This document shows, in pieces, positions 1-6,149 of a stretch of 16,886 nucleotides of DNA. The DNA is taken from positions 1-16,886 of the forward strand of contig DATFHG010000014.1 in the NCBI GenBank assembly GCA_035248725.1, written 5' to 3'. Numbering within the stretch: the first letter of the stretch is position 1; each line of letters starts with the position of its first letter. The notes below the pieces were generated by a model. That model saw only the letters and a list, made by a program, of their open reading frames with translations, did not search any database and was not told the DNA's origin. This DNA comes from DASPMP01 sp035248725 (GTDB lineage Bacteria; Gemmatimonadota; Gemmatimonadetes; Gemmatimonadales; Gemmatimonadaceae). Both the position numbers and the translations under genes were made by a program.

Positions 1-747
1 GCGGCGCAGCCATGCCCTGATCTTCGCAGCCCACGCGTCCAGCTCGGCGTCGGTGTAGCCGCTGACGTAGAGCTGCGTGGATCCATGCAGGCGGATGTAT
101 ACCAGATCCGTCGTCACTTCTTCGGCGTACGGAAACTTGCCGGCGGTATCGGCGATGACGAAGCCGCAGTCGTATTCGCGCAGCAGGCCATAGAACTCGT
201 CGCCGAAGAATGTCTCGTGACGCGGCTCGAAGACGTGGCGGTACGCGATCGTATCGCGCGCGCGCGTCAGGGGATCGCGGATGCGGTCGTCGTGGTCGCG
301 CGCCAATCGTGCGGCGGCGCGGGAGTCGCGCGGCAGCAGACGAAGAAACGTCTCGACCTTGTCGCGGTCGAAGCCGTACGTCGCCGGCAGCTGCCAGAGA
401 AACGGCCCGGTCGCGGCGCCCAGCGCCAGCACGCCGCTGGCGAAGAAGTTGGCGAGTGCCTGCCGCGCGTTCCGCAACTTGAGGTTGTGCGTGATGTACC
501 GGCTGCCCTTGACCGCGAAGACGAATCCCTCCGGCACCTCCGCGGCCCACTTCGCGAAGATGGCAGGCGACTTGAGGCTGTAGAACGTTCCGTTCAGCTC
601 GATCGACGGAAATGTCCTGCTCGCGTATTCGAGCCAGCGGCGCGTGGGGATTTCGGCGGGGTAGAAGGTGCCGCGCCAGCGCGGGTACACATACCCGCTG
701 ATTCCGACGAGCGCGCGATGCCGCGGCGCGCGCGTCGCGCGCGTCAT
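1..747 (-). CDS. DUF72 (YecE-like) family protein, C-terminus beyond window
   Basis: The minus strand is open from an ATG at 747 to the window edge (249 codons, no stop). The N-terminus reads MTRATRAPRHRALVGISGYVYP, followed by a typical DUF72 series: YPRWRGTFYPAEIP, a 'SIELNGTFYSLKSP' segment, 'FAVKGSRYITHNLKL', then 'VFEPRHETFFGDEFY' and, near the edge, 'YIRLHGSTQLYVSGYTDAEL' and 'WAAKIRAW'. DUF72 proteins are predicted TIM-barrel proteins of unknown reaction; the conserved early Glu/Asn and the late RLHG segment are family hallmarks, and both are present. The ATG overlaps the TGA of the upstream membrane-protein gene (ATGA at 747-744), so the two are probably translationally coupled. About 10-20 residues are likely missing. 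The family call is strong; the function is unknown. Confidence 0.9.
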   Translation of the reverse strand, partial: MTRATRAPRHRALVGISGYVYPRWRGTFYPAEIPTRRWLEYASRTFPSIELNGTFYSLKSPAIFAKWAAEVPEGFVFAVKGSRYITHNLKLRNARQALANFFASGVLALGAATGPFLWQLPATYGFDRDKVETFLRLLPRDSRAAARLARDHDDRIRDPLTRARDTIAYRHVFEPRHETFFGDEFYGLLREYDCGFVIADTAGKFPYAEEVTTDLVYIRLHGSTQLYVSGYTDAELDAWAAKIRAWLRR

Positions 748-2294
748 GGCGTGGGCTGCGGTGGCGTCGGTACGGGTTCCGGCTGTCCCGCGGATTCCCG
801 CAGCCCGCGGATCGAACGCCGCAGCGTATTGGACACGAGCCGGAAGCGACCGTTCGGCGCGCGCACGCCCATCGCCTGTGCGTAGTCGTTCGCTTCCGTC
901 ACGACGAGTCCCCGGACCTCGCCATGCGCTGTCGCCCAGGTGAGCGCGGCCCACACCGCCTGGTCCTGGCTGCGTTCGCCGTGCGCCAGCGGGAAGCCGC
1001 CGACGCCGAACACCCAGATCGGTTTGGCCGTTGGCGTGGCGCGCATCCAGCGATCCGCCGCGCGGAAGCTCGCGTCCATGGTGCGCGCGCCCAGACGACT
1101 CGGGTAGAACGAGAACCCCGGCATGTTGATCGGCGACGCCGCGCTCGCGGCCCACGCGAACAGCGTGCTGTCGCGCGAATCGAATGACGACGCGGACAGC
1201 GCGACGCGCGTGCGTGGCCGCACCTCGCGTACGATGGTCGCGGCGCGCGTGAGGTAATCCTGCCACGTCGACACGGGCAGCCGTCCGAGGATGCGCGCGC
1301 CAGTGCCGTACGGATCCTGCGCGGGCAGGAGAATGTCCGGCCGCAGCCGCGTGAGCACCCGGCGGATCGTGGCGAGGCGTTCGTCCACGTCCAGCGAGCC
1401 ACCCGTGAGCTCGGGCAGCAGCTTGCCGTGATAGCCGATGGACGCGATCACGAGCAGCGAATCGCGCTGCAGCGTGGCCAGCGCGTGCGCGACGGAATCG
1501 ATGGCGAGCTGCGTCGCGCCGGGCGCGAACACCACGTGGACGACGCTGATCCGCAGGCTGTCGGTCGTCTCGAGGTCCGTAGCCACCGATGCCGCCGACG
1601 GCGGTGACTGCACGTCCGGGAACACCTTGAGGCCGACGGCGAATCCCGTCGGCCGCTCGCGCAGTCGATCGTCGGCGTGGCTATCGTAGCTGTTGAGCGC
1701 CACATCCGCGCGCGGAATCTCCGCGAGGATGACGGCGAACCATGCCGTCGCCAGCACCGCCATCGCGGCGCGGAATCCTCCGGCGGCCCGCCGCAAGGCC
1801 GGAAACACCGGCGACACCATGGGCACGTGCAGGAAGAACGGCGACGTGATCGCCGCTTCGGTGGTGACGAGGGCGAGCGCATCCACCTGCGCCGCCATGA
1901 ACAGCAGCAGCGGTCGCGGCACGTTGGCGCCGTGCGCCACGAAGAAGCGCGCGATGGACGCGATCGCCAGCAGCACGTTGTAGAACGCGATGGGGTATCC
2001 CCACAGCGGATTCACCAGTCGCCGCGCGAGGGCGTACACGGACTGGATCGCGAACAGCAGAACCACGGCCGGCCAGATCCAGTCGATGGTCGCGATCGCC
2101 CGGCCCGTGATGACGGTCGTCGTGGCGACGGCGACGATGACGGCGGGGATGAGCAGCAAGCCCGCGAGACCGGTGATCGTCGCGAAGGGCTTGGAGGCCT
2201 GCCGCACCTGAGCGATGCTGCCGGCGAGAACTACATCCCAGATGATGATGACCAGCGTCAGCGCCAGGTGCGCTGGCGCAAGCCACTGTTTCAC
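744..2294 (-). CDS. Membrane protein with C-terminal glycoside-hydrolase-like soluble domain (unknown function)
   Basis: This 516-aa product starts at a GTG one base after the stop of the cyclic-nucleotide-binding gene (TGA-C-GTG), which is tight coupling. Residues 1-190 hold about six hydrophobic segments (roughly 8-27, 38-60, 72-90, 100-118, 128-148, 172-192). Residues about 200-490 are soluble. They contain strand/helix alternation ending in motifs such as 'LLVIASIGYHGK', 'DILLPAQDPYGTG', 'RVALSASSFDSRDS', 'PGFSFYPSRLG' and 'PIWVFGVGGFPLAHGE', which look like the beta-strand ends of a TIM barrel of the glycoside-hydrolase type. A proline-rich tail follows. I do not recognise a named family. 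By its topology the barrel would sit on one face of the inner membrane. Catalytic carboxylates cannot be assigned from sequence alone. The downstream neighbour is DUF72, itself a predicted TIM barrel. Confidence 0.75.
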   Translation of the reverse strand: MKQWLAPAHLALTLVIIIWDVVLAGSIAQVRQASKPFATITGLAGLLLIPAVIVAVATTTVITGRAIATIDWIWPAVVLLFAIQSVYALARRLVNPLWGYPIAFYNVLLAIASIARFFVAHGANVPRPLLLFMAAQVDALALVTTEAAITSPFFLHVPMVSPVFPALRRAAGGFRAAMAVLATAWFAVILAEIPRADVALNSYDSHADDRLRERPTGFAVGLKVFPDVQSPPSAASVATDLETTDSLRISVVHVVFAPGATQLAIDSVAHALATLQRDSLLVIASIGYHGKLLPELTGGSLDVDERLATIRRVLTRLRPDILLPAQDPYGTGARILGRLPVSTWQDYLTRAATIVREVRPRTRVALSASSFDSRDSTLFAWAASAASPINMPGFSFYPSRLGARTMDASFRAADRWMRATPTAKPIWVFGVGGFPLAHGERSQDQAVWAALTWATAHGEVRGLVVTEANDYAQAMGVRAPNGRFRLVSNTLRRSIRGLRESAGQPEPVPTPPQPTP

Positions 2295-2295
2295 G

Positions 2296-2760
2296 TCAGA
2301 ACATGCTCATGGCAAGGAACGACCGCAGAGAGTCATTCGTTTGGCGTAAGCGCCCGGACAGCAGGCGCACGCATGCCCAGAGCACCTTGTAGGCCATCTC
2401 GCGGTTGAAGTCGAGCAGCATCTCGAAGTCGGGCCGCGTGATCGTGAGCAGCGTACATCCGCCATTCGAGATGGCATGTGTGGATCGCTCGCTGCGGTCG
2501 AAGACGGACATCTCGCCGAAGAGGGCGCCAGGCTTGAGGATGGCGAGCGCTTCCTCGCCGCTGCCCGGCACGTCACGGCTGATGCGCACTTCGCCGTTGA
2601 CGATCAGGTAAAGCCGGTTTCCCGCCTCGCCCTCGCGGAAGATGTACGCGCCGGATTCGTACTTTTCTTCCTTGCACTTCTCGGCCACCTCGCCCAGCTC
2701 CTCCTCGTCGAGGTCCTTGAAGATCGCGACATTCTTGAGCAGCTCGGTAACCGATGCCAT
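2296..2760 (-). CDS. Stand-alone cyclic nucleotide-binding (CAP_ED) domain protein
   Basis: This 154-aa protein starts at ATG 2760; the reading frame is open upstream, but the family homology begins at MASVTELLKNVAIF. It has the classic cNMP-domain layout: helix 'IFKDLDEEELGEVAEKC' (13-29), beta-roll 'GAYIFREGEAGNRLYLIVNGEVRI' split across 37-60, and the phosphate-binding cassette 'FGEMSVFDRSERSTHA' (81-96), with the Gly-Glu pair and the Arg expected to contact the cyclic phosphate. A C-terminal helical part (110-154) follows, but there is no helix-turn-helix, so it is not a Crp/Fnr transcription factor. It probably senses cAMP or cGMP, or serves as a regulatory subunit for the membrane protein encoded 1 bp downstream. 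A promoter with TTGCTA, 17 bp, TAGCAT ends 7 nt before the ATG, which implies a leaderless message. Confidence 0.9.
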   Translation of the reverse strand: MASVTELLKNVAIFKDLDEEELGEVAEKCKEEKYESGAYIFREGEAGNRLYLIVNGEVRISRDVPGSGEEALAILKPGALFGEMSVFDRSERSTHAISNGGCTLLTITRPDFEMLLDFNREMAYKVLWACVRLLSGRLRQTNDSLRSFLAMSMF

Positions 2761-2767
2761 GGGGCGT

Positions 2768-2796
2768 ATGCTAGGCCGTAAGGTATTCCGTAGCAA
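2768..2796 (-). promoter_or_regulatory. Sigma-70-like promoter of the cyclic-nucleotide-binding gene
   Basis: Read on the minus strand: TTGCTA (2796-2791), a 17-bp spacer, TAGCAT (2773-2768), then 7 nt to the ATG at 2760. A transcription start 6-8 nt past the -10 would fall at or next to the A of the start codon. There is no Shine-Dalgarno sequence. The -35 region coincides with the place where the divergent phosphatidyltransferase promoter would need its own -35. Confidence 0.55.
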
Positions 2797-2813
2797 GCGA
2801 TTCTCGTCACAAC

Positions 2814-2819
2814 TAGCTT
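2814..2819 (+). promoter_or_regulatory. -10 element (TAGCTT) for the CDP-alcohol phosphatidyltransferase gene
   Basis: TAGCTT, extended to TAGCTTTG, lies 7 nt upstream of the ATG at 2827. There is no Shine-Dalgarno in between, so the transcript is probably leaderless. The extended form fits the TAnnTTTG pattern known for Bacteroidota housekeeping promoters. No clear -35 is visible; the correct distance falls on the divergent gene's -35. Confidence 0.5.
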
Positions 2820-2826
2820 TGGCGCC

Positions 2827-3354
2827 ATGCGCGCACTCACGGCGCTGCGCAGCCTGCCGAACGCCATCTCTCTGTCGCGGCTCGTGCTCGCCGCCGCATT
2901 CATCGCCACCGACGCCACCGAGACACGCATCATCCTCGTGATGGTGGCGCTCGCCACCGATTACCTCGATGGCTGGATCGCGCGACGATCGCGCTCCATG
3001 ACGCGCGCGGGCGCGCTGCTGGACCCCTTCGCGGACCGCGTGTTCGTGCTCGTCGGTGTCTCCGTATTTCTCTTCGAGGGCGCGCTGTCGACGCTGGGCT
3101 ACTTCATCATGATCTCGCGCGACCTCATGACGGCCATCGGTTTTCTCGTGGCGCGCGCGGTCCCGTCGCTGCGGCCCATTGCGTTCCACGCGCGCTTTCC
3201 GGGCAAACTCGTCACCGTGCTGCAGCTCGCCACCTTCATCGCCATTCTCATCCGTCCACCCGCCGCGCAGCCGATGATCTGGGTGGTGGCGCTGGCGTCC
3301 GCATGGGCCATTCTCGACTACACGTGGGCGCTGCATCGCGCCCGCGCCCGCTGA
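2827..3354 (+). CDS. CDP-alcohol phosphatidyltransferase family membrane protein
   Basis: This 175-aa integral membrane enzyme carries the complete family signature: D45-x2-D48-G49-x2-A52-R53-x8-G62-x3-D66-x3-D70. The four Asp residues bind the metal ions and the CDP-linked substrate. Family members transfer a phosphatidyl group from CDP-diacylglycerol to an alcohol (glycerol 3-phosphate, inositol phosphate, serine) or use CDP-alcohols. About five to six hydrophobic segments surround the motif, and the length agrees with PgsA-type enzymes (170-200 aa). The acceptor cannot be read from the sequence: glycerol 3-phosphate (pgsA) is the default, but a second paralogue with another acceptor is equally possible. 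It starts at ATG 2827, 7 nt after a TAGCTT box, and is followed 5 nt after its stop by a small exported protein. Confidence 0.9.
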   Translation: MRALTALRSLPNAISLSRLVLAAAFIATDATETRIILVMVALATDYLDGWIARRSRSMTRAGALLDPFADRVFVLVGVSVFLFEGALSTLGYFIMISRDLMTAIGFLVARAVPSLRPIAFHARFPGKLVTVLQLATFIAILIRPPAAQPMIWVVALASAWAILDYTWALHRARAR

Positions 3355-3359
3355 GCCGC

Positions 3360-3806
3360 ATGCAGTGCGCGACGTCGCTCCTCCTCATGCTGACGCTGGC
3401 GACCGCTGCCACGGCGCAGAACGTGGTGCAGCCCGAGGTGCGTCTGGACGCAGTGGGACCGCGCGTCTATTCGGTGCAGCCGGGTGTCGGGCTGAACGCG
3501 GCGCTCGGCTACTACGCGCGGCTATCGGGCGTCGCGGGGTACGCGCCGGATGCGGACGCGCGATTCCTTGGCGACCATTGGCGGGCCGATGTGATCGCCC
3601 GCATGCTGCTGGATCCGTTCCGGGAGCAGCGCTGGGCGTTGTCGGTAGGCGGTGGCGTCAGCATCCGACGCCGGAGCTACTTGACGATGATCCTCGATCT
3701 CGAGGGACCGCCGTTGTCCGGTATGCTGCCGGCGATCCAGGTCGGATTGGGGGGCGGTGTGCGCGGCGCGTTCGTGCTGCGGCGCGCCGTGGCTGGCCGA
3801 CGCTGA
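3360..3806 (+). CDS. Small exported protein, possible outer-membrane beta-barrel-like (unknown)
   Basis: This 148-aa protein starts at ATG 3360, five bases after the phosphatidyltransferase stop, so it is probably cotranscribed. A longer frame exists upstream, but this ATG gives a clean signal peptide: MQCATSLLLMLTLATAATAQ, with an Ala-x-Ala type cleavage site near residue 19. The mature part alternates polar and hydrophobic residues with many Gly, Tyr and Arg ('GLNAALGYYARLSGVAGYAP', 'WALSVGGGVSIRRRSYLTMI', 'IQVGLGGGVRGAFVLRRAV'). This is the look of short outer-membrane beta-strands. No family is recognised. It ends one base before the stop codon of the convergent 85-aa gene. Confidence 0.7.
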   Translation: MQCATSLLLMLTLATAATAQNVVQPEVRLDAVGPRVYSVQPGVGLNAALGYYARLSGVAGYAPDADARFLGDHWRADVIARMLLDPFREQRWALSVGGGVSIRRRSYLTMILDLEGPPLSGMLPAIQVGLGGGVRGAFVLRRAVAGRR

Positions 3807-3807
3807 G

Positions 3808-4065
3808 CTAGGCGGTCGCGCGCGCTTTGGGCGGCTGTGCGAACCGTTCGCCCAGCTTGCGCAGCTCACCGATCTGCTTTTCGTCGAGCTCCGGGTAGCG
3901 TTCCGCGAAGTACTTCATCGTCTCGCTGAACCAATCGTGCTGGTGCGCCGAGTCGGCGCCAACCACCCCGCACGTCATGATATGCTGGAACAGCTCGTCA
4001 CGCGCTTCTTCGAACGGCGTCGGACTGGAGGGATTACCGCTTTTTCTAGACTTCTGCTTGGCCAT
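3808..4065 (-). CDS. Small conserved-looking hypothetical protein (85 aa)
   Basis: This 85-aa, lysine-rich protein has no signal peptide or membrane segment. A basic disordered N-terminus (MAKQKSRKSGNPSSPTP) leads into a predicted helical body, 'FEEARDELFQHIMTCGVVGA', then 'HQHDWFSETMKYFAERYPELDEKQIGELRKLGERF'. The pattern (helix, short turn with one Cys and two His, helix, helix) suggests a small helical bundle, but I recognise no family. It lies downstream of the alpha/beta hydrolase on the same strand (74-bp gap) but has its own likely promoter, and it converges with the exported-protein gene with a single base between stops. Third-position GC use is like its neighbours, so it is probably a real gene. 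Confidence 0.7.
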   Translation of the reverse strand: MAKQKSRKSGNPSSPTPFEEARDELFQHIMTCGVVGADSAHQHDWFSETMKYFAERYPELDEKQIGELRKLGERFAQPPKARATA

Positions 4066-4095
4066 GCACCTGGTGGGAGGAAGAAAGACCCGACA

Positions 4096-4124
4096 AATGT
4101 AACGCGCCTCCGCGTCGCTTCACA
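4096..4124 (-). promoter_or_regulatory. Candidate promoter of the 85-aa gene
   Basis: On the minus strand: TGTGAA (4124-4119), 17 bp, TACATT (4101-4096, extended TACATTTG, fitting TAnnTTTG). The predicted start is near 4089, leaving a short leader of about 24 nt before ATG 4065. The leader has only a weak purine stretch near the start. This is inferred from spacing and consensus only. Confidence 0.4.
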
Positions 4125-4139
4125 GTTTCACGCAATCGC

Positions 4140-5042
4140 TCAAACCGTGCCGACGGTCGCGCGTGCGCCCAGGAATTCCAGCAACAGGTTGTTGAGCATC
4201 TCGGGGTTGTCCTCCGGGACGAGACGGCTCGCCGACGGGAGCCGCACCAGCCGGCTGCCACCGATCGTATCGGCCAGCTGCTCGCCGATTTTGGGGGACA
4301 CCCACGGATCGCGCTCACCCCAGATGATCATCGTAGGGTGCGGGAGCGCACGAAGGTCCACTTCATCCATCGCGTCGCGATCGACGAAGCGCGCAATCCG
4401 CAGCAGGTGGTCCACCCCCTCCCGGCCGACGTACGGCGCGAGATAACGCGCGACGAGCGTCTCGGGCATGTTCGCGGGGTCGGCCACGCTCTTCTTCAGC
4501 AGGTCTCGAAGCAGCGGCGCGGCACCCATGACGCCGCGCGACACGCGGAACGCGTACTTCCCGGTGTTCTTCTGCAGCGACTTGACGTCGTCGCCGGGTA
4601 TCGCGTCGAGCGCGAGCGGGTTGATGAGCAGGAGCTTCTCCACCCGCTCCGGATGCGCGGCGGCGAACCGGAGCGCGACCGTGCCCCCGAGGTCGAGTCC
4701 GACGACCGTCGCCTTGGACACGCGCAGCGCGGTGAGCCCGCGGTCGAGGTACTCGGCTTGGGCCGCGATGCCATAGTCGGCGTCGAAGGGGCGATCCGAC
4801 TCGCCGTAGCCGAACATGTCCACGGCGAACGCCGTCAGGTTCGCGAGGGCGATTTCCGGTCCCACGTTGCGCCACACGAAGGCGCACGTGCCGAATCCGT
4901 GGACGAGGAGCACGGCCTGACCGCCGTGTCCGTAACGTTCCACATGGAGTGAGCCGGGGCCGACAGGCACCCGGAGAATGTCCGCGTCGATGGGAGTCTC
5001 TCCGTTGAAGTGCAGATCCCTCGCGTGCGCTCGGGATGACAA
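4140..5042 (-). CDS. Alpha/beta-hydrolase, epoxide hydrolase/haloalkane dehalogenase-like, catalytic His replaced
   Basis: The longest frame opens at TTG 5042 (300 aa). Residues 1-22 are encoded by an interspersed repeat, so GTG 4970 (276 aa) is a plausible true start. The fold markers are clear: oxyanion 'LLVHGFGTCAFVWRN' (45-59), 'VDMFGYGESDRP' (75-86), nucleophile elbow 'VVGLDLGG' (113-120) with Asp117 as nucleophile, as in epoxide hydrolases and haloalkane dehalogenases, and acid region 'WGERDPWVSP' (241-250, Asp245). The C-terminal 'SASRLVPEDNPEML' aligns with the family's 'GxHFxxEDNP', but the catalytic His is Arg273 (codon CGT). Without that His, the covalent ester intermediate could not be hydrolysed by the standard mechanism. 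It may be a trapped-intermediate or binding protein, or use another base. The substrate is unknown. Confidence 0.85.
   Translation of the reverse strand: MSSRAHARDLHFNGETPIDADILRVPVGPGSLHVERYGHGGQAVLLVHGFGTCAFVWRNVGPEIALANLTAFAVDMFGYGESDRPFDADYGIAAQAEYLDRGLTALRVSKATVVGLDLGGTVALRFAAAHPERVEKLLLINPLALDAIPGDDVKSLQKNTGKYAFRVSRGVMGAAPLLRDLLKKSVADPANMPETLVARYLAPYVGREGVDHLLRIARFVDRDAMDEVDLRALPHPTMIIWGERDPWVSPKIGEQLADTIGGSRLVRLPSASRLVPEDNPEMLNNLLLEFLGARATVGTV
4994..5039 (-). repeat. Interspersed palindromic repeat of the 'GATCCcTCGC..GGGATGACA' class
   Basis: The plus strand reads GAAGTGCAGATCCCTCGC, then GTGCGCTCGGGATGACA. The core 5016-5037 is an imperfect palindrome (ATCCC arms, two mismatches, then a 3-bp inner stem). 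One minus-strand frame gives the peptide CHPERTRGICTS, typical of the spurious 'HPERSEG' proteins produced by abundant dispersed repeats in many soil bacteria. Here it lies at the 5' end of the hydrolase gene. Copy number in this genome cannot be judged from one window. Confidence 0.6.
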
Positions 5043-5067
5043 GCTATCCGGCTCATTGCTTGCGCAA
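5041..5067 (-). promoter_or_regulatory. Candidate promoter of the alpha/beta-hydrolase gene
   Basis: On the minus strand: TTGCGC (5067-5062), 15 bp, TAGCTT (5046-5041). If it is used, transcription would begin near 5034. That excludes the TTG at 5042 as a start and favours GTG 4970. The spacer is short, so confidence is low. Confidence 0.3.
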
Positions 5068-5085
5068 CCTCGATACCGCTAGCTT
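5056..5085 (+). promoter_or_regulatory. Candidate distal promoter of the 5131-6577 operon
   Basis: TTGCTT (5056-5061), 18 bp, TAGCTT (5080-5085) on the plus strand. The predicted start near 5092 would give a leader of about 39 nt carrying an AGAGG stretch at 5112-5116. It overlaps a palindrome at 5082-5094 that could be an operator. Confidence 0.4.
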
Positions 5086-5094
5086 TTCAAAAGC
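5082..5094. promoter_or_regulatory. Palindrome GCTTTT-C-AAAAGC, possible operator
   Basis: This 13-bp palindrome with perfect 6-bp arms around a central C sits between the divergent hydrolase and thiol-oxidation operons. It overlaps the downstream half of the TAGCTT element at 5080-5085. A/T-rich symmetry in otherwise GC-rich DNA is suggestive of a regulator site, but no regulator is identified. Confidence 0.35.
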
Positions 5095-5116
5095 GCCCAG
5101 AGGTCCTTACAAGAGG

Positions 5117-5122
5117 TAGCAT
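5117..5122 (+). promoter_or_regulatory. -10 element (TAGCAT) immediately before the 101-aa gene
   Basis: TAGCAT lies 8 nt before ATG 5131, the same hexamer and nearly the same spacing as at the cyclic-nucleotide-binding gene (7 nt). This would produce a leaderless message. No -35 match is seen at 16-18 bp upstream. Confidence 0.4.
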
Positions 5123-5130
5123 CCCCTTCA

Positions 5131-5436
5131 ATGTCGGAGCCCGAGCAGACGTATGACGAGGGGCGGGCGCGCAACCTCGAAGCCCTCCTTCGCGCGCTCG
5201 CGCAACACATTCTCGCGCTCGACAAGAGCGGGCGGCTGCTGGCCGAAGCCGGCGAGCTCATGAAGCTCATCGGCGACGTGCGAAGCGAGCTGTTCCACTA
5301 CGAGGTCCGCGCGACGTACGATACGCCCGAGATCGCTGAAAGCCGCCGGATCATCTCAGAACTCAAGAACGAAGACGACAGCACATGGGACAAGAGCGAC
5401 TGGAACCCGGACGAGGAAGACGATCCGGAGTGGTGA
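5131..5436 (+). CDS. Small acidic hypothetical protein coupled to DsbA-like gene
   Basis: This 101-aa cytoplasmic-looking protein has no Cys, no signal and no membrane segment. Residues about 10-80 are strongly helical ('ARNLEALLRALAQHILALDKSGRLLAEAGELMKLIGDV' spans 13-50, followed by 'RSELFHYEVRATYDTPEIAESRRIISEL'). The last 20 residues are very acidic and Trp-rich (ending DKSDWNPDEEDDPEW). I recognise no family. Its TGA (5434-5436) overlaps the GTG start of the DsbA-like gene, so both are made from one message, and it may be linked to envelope thiol oxidation or only hitchhike. The start at ATG 5131 fits the TAGCAT box 8 nt upstream. Confidence 0.75.
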   Translation: MSEPEQTYDEGRARNLEALLRALAQHILALDKSGRLLAEAGELMKLIGDVRSELFHYEVRATYDTPEIAESRRIISELKNEDDSTWDKSDWNPDEEDDPEW

Positions 5437-6149
5437 AGCAGGGCCGCGACTCGAAGCGGCCATTCTACATCGTGCTCGCCGTCATTCTCATCGCGGGCAT
5501 CACCGCGTTGTCGTACATGGCGGCCCGGCCGCGACAGAACGTCAGCCTCGTGGACACGACGCTCCCCCCGGTCCCGAACACCGGTCATGCGCTCGGCCGG
5601 GACAACGCTCCCGTGGAGGTCGTGGAGTTCGCCGATTTCGAGTGTCCGGCCTGCGGATCATTCGCGACGCTGACGGAGCCGGACGTGCGCTCGCGTCTCG
5701 TGAATACCGGCATCGTGCACTATCGCTTCATGGACTACCCGTTGAGCATGCACCGAAACACCTGGCCGGCGCATCGCGCCGCGTGGTGCGCGGGTGACCA
5801 GAACAAGTTCTGGGAGATGCACGATGCGCTGTTCTTCAATCAGGACCGGTGGAACGGGGAAGCCACCAGCCGCCCGGACGGCGTGATCGCGCAGCTGGCG
5901 CAGGGGCTGGGGCTCAACATGTCGCAGTTCAACAGCTGCGTGGAGAGCCGCAAGTACGATCCGCAGATCCGCGCCAACCAGGCCGAAGCCGAGCGACGGC
6001 AGGTGCAGTCGACACCGACCTTCGAGATCGGCCAGAAGCGCGTGACCAGCGCGATCTCGTACGACGAGTTCAAGCGTCACGTGGACGACGCGCTCGCGGC
6101 CAAGAGCGCGGCAGCGACGACCACGACGCCCGCGACCAAGACCAAGTGA
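5433..6149 (+). CDS. Membrane-anchored DsbA-like thiol:disulfide oxidoreductase (thioredoxin fold)
   Basis: This 238-aa protein runs from GTG 5433, whose GTGA overlaps the preceding stop; GTG 5430 is an alternative, and the ATG at 5385 in this frame lies deep in the upstream gene. An N-terminal anchor (about 11-30, FYIVLAVILIAGITALSYMA) puts the domain outside the inner membrane. The thioredoxin-like domain opens with 'APVEVVEFADFECPACGSF': the active-site CPAC is at 71-74, and the cis-Pro motif 'STPTF' is at 193-197. A second Cys pair (119, 169) may form a structural disulfide. A low-complexity Thr/Ala/Lys tail ends the protein. It would oxidise folding proteins and be reoxidised by the VKOR protein encoded next (GTGA overlap). 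An isomerase role is possible but less likely. Confidence 0.9.
   Translation: MKQGRDSKRPFYIVLAVILIAGITALSYMAARPRQNVSLVDTTLPPVPNTGHALGRDNAPVEVVEFADFECPACGSFATLTEPDVRSRLVNTGIVHYRFMDYPLSMHRNTWPAHRAAWCAGDQNKFWEMHDALFFNQDRWNGEATSRPDGVIAQLAQGLGLNMSQFNSCVESRKYDPQIRANQAEAERRQVQSTPTFEIGQKRVTSAISYDEFKRHVDDALAAKSAAATTTTPATKTK

Noticed and set aside
1677..2408. 243-codon plus-strand frame rich in Arg, Asp and His
   Set aside because: Antisense to the membrane-protein gene, whose hydrophobic segments are clear; composition is that of a reverse-strand shadow.
2761..3336. Upstream in-frame extension of the cyclic-nucleotide-binding protein
   Set aside because: Runs antisense through the phosphatidyltransferase, which has a perfect family signature; a promoter and start at 2760 explain the gene.
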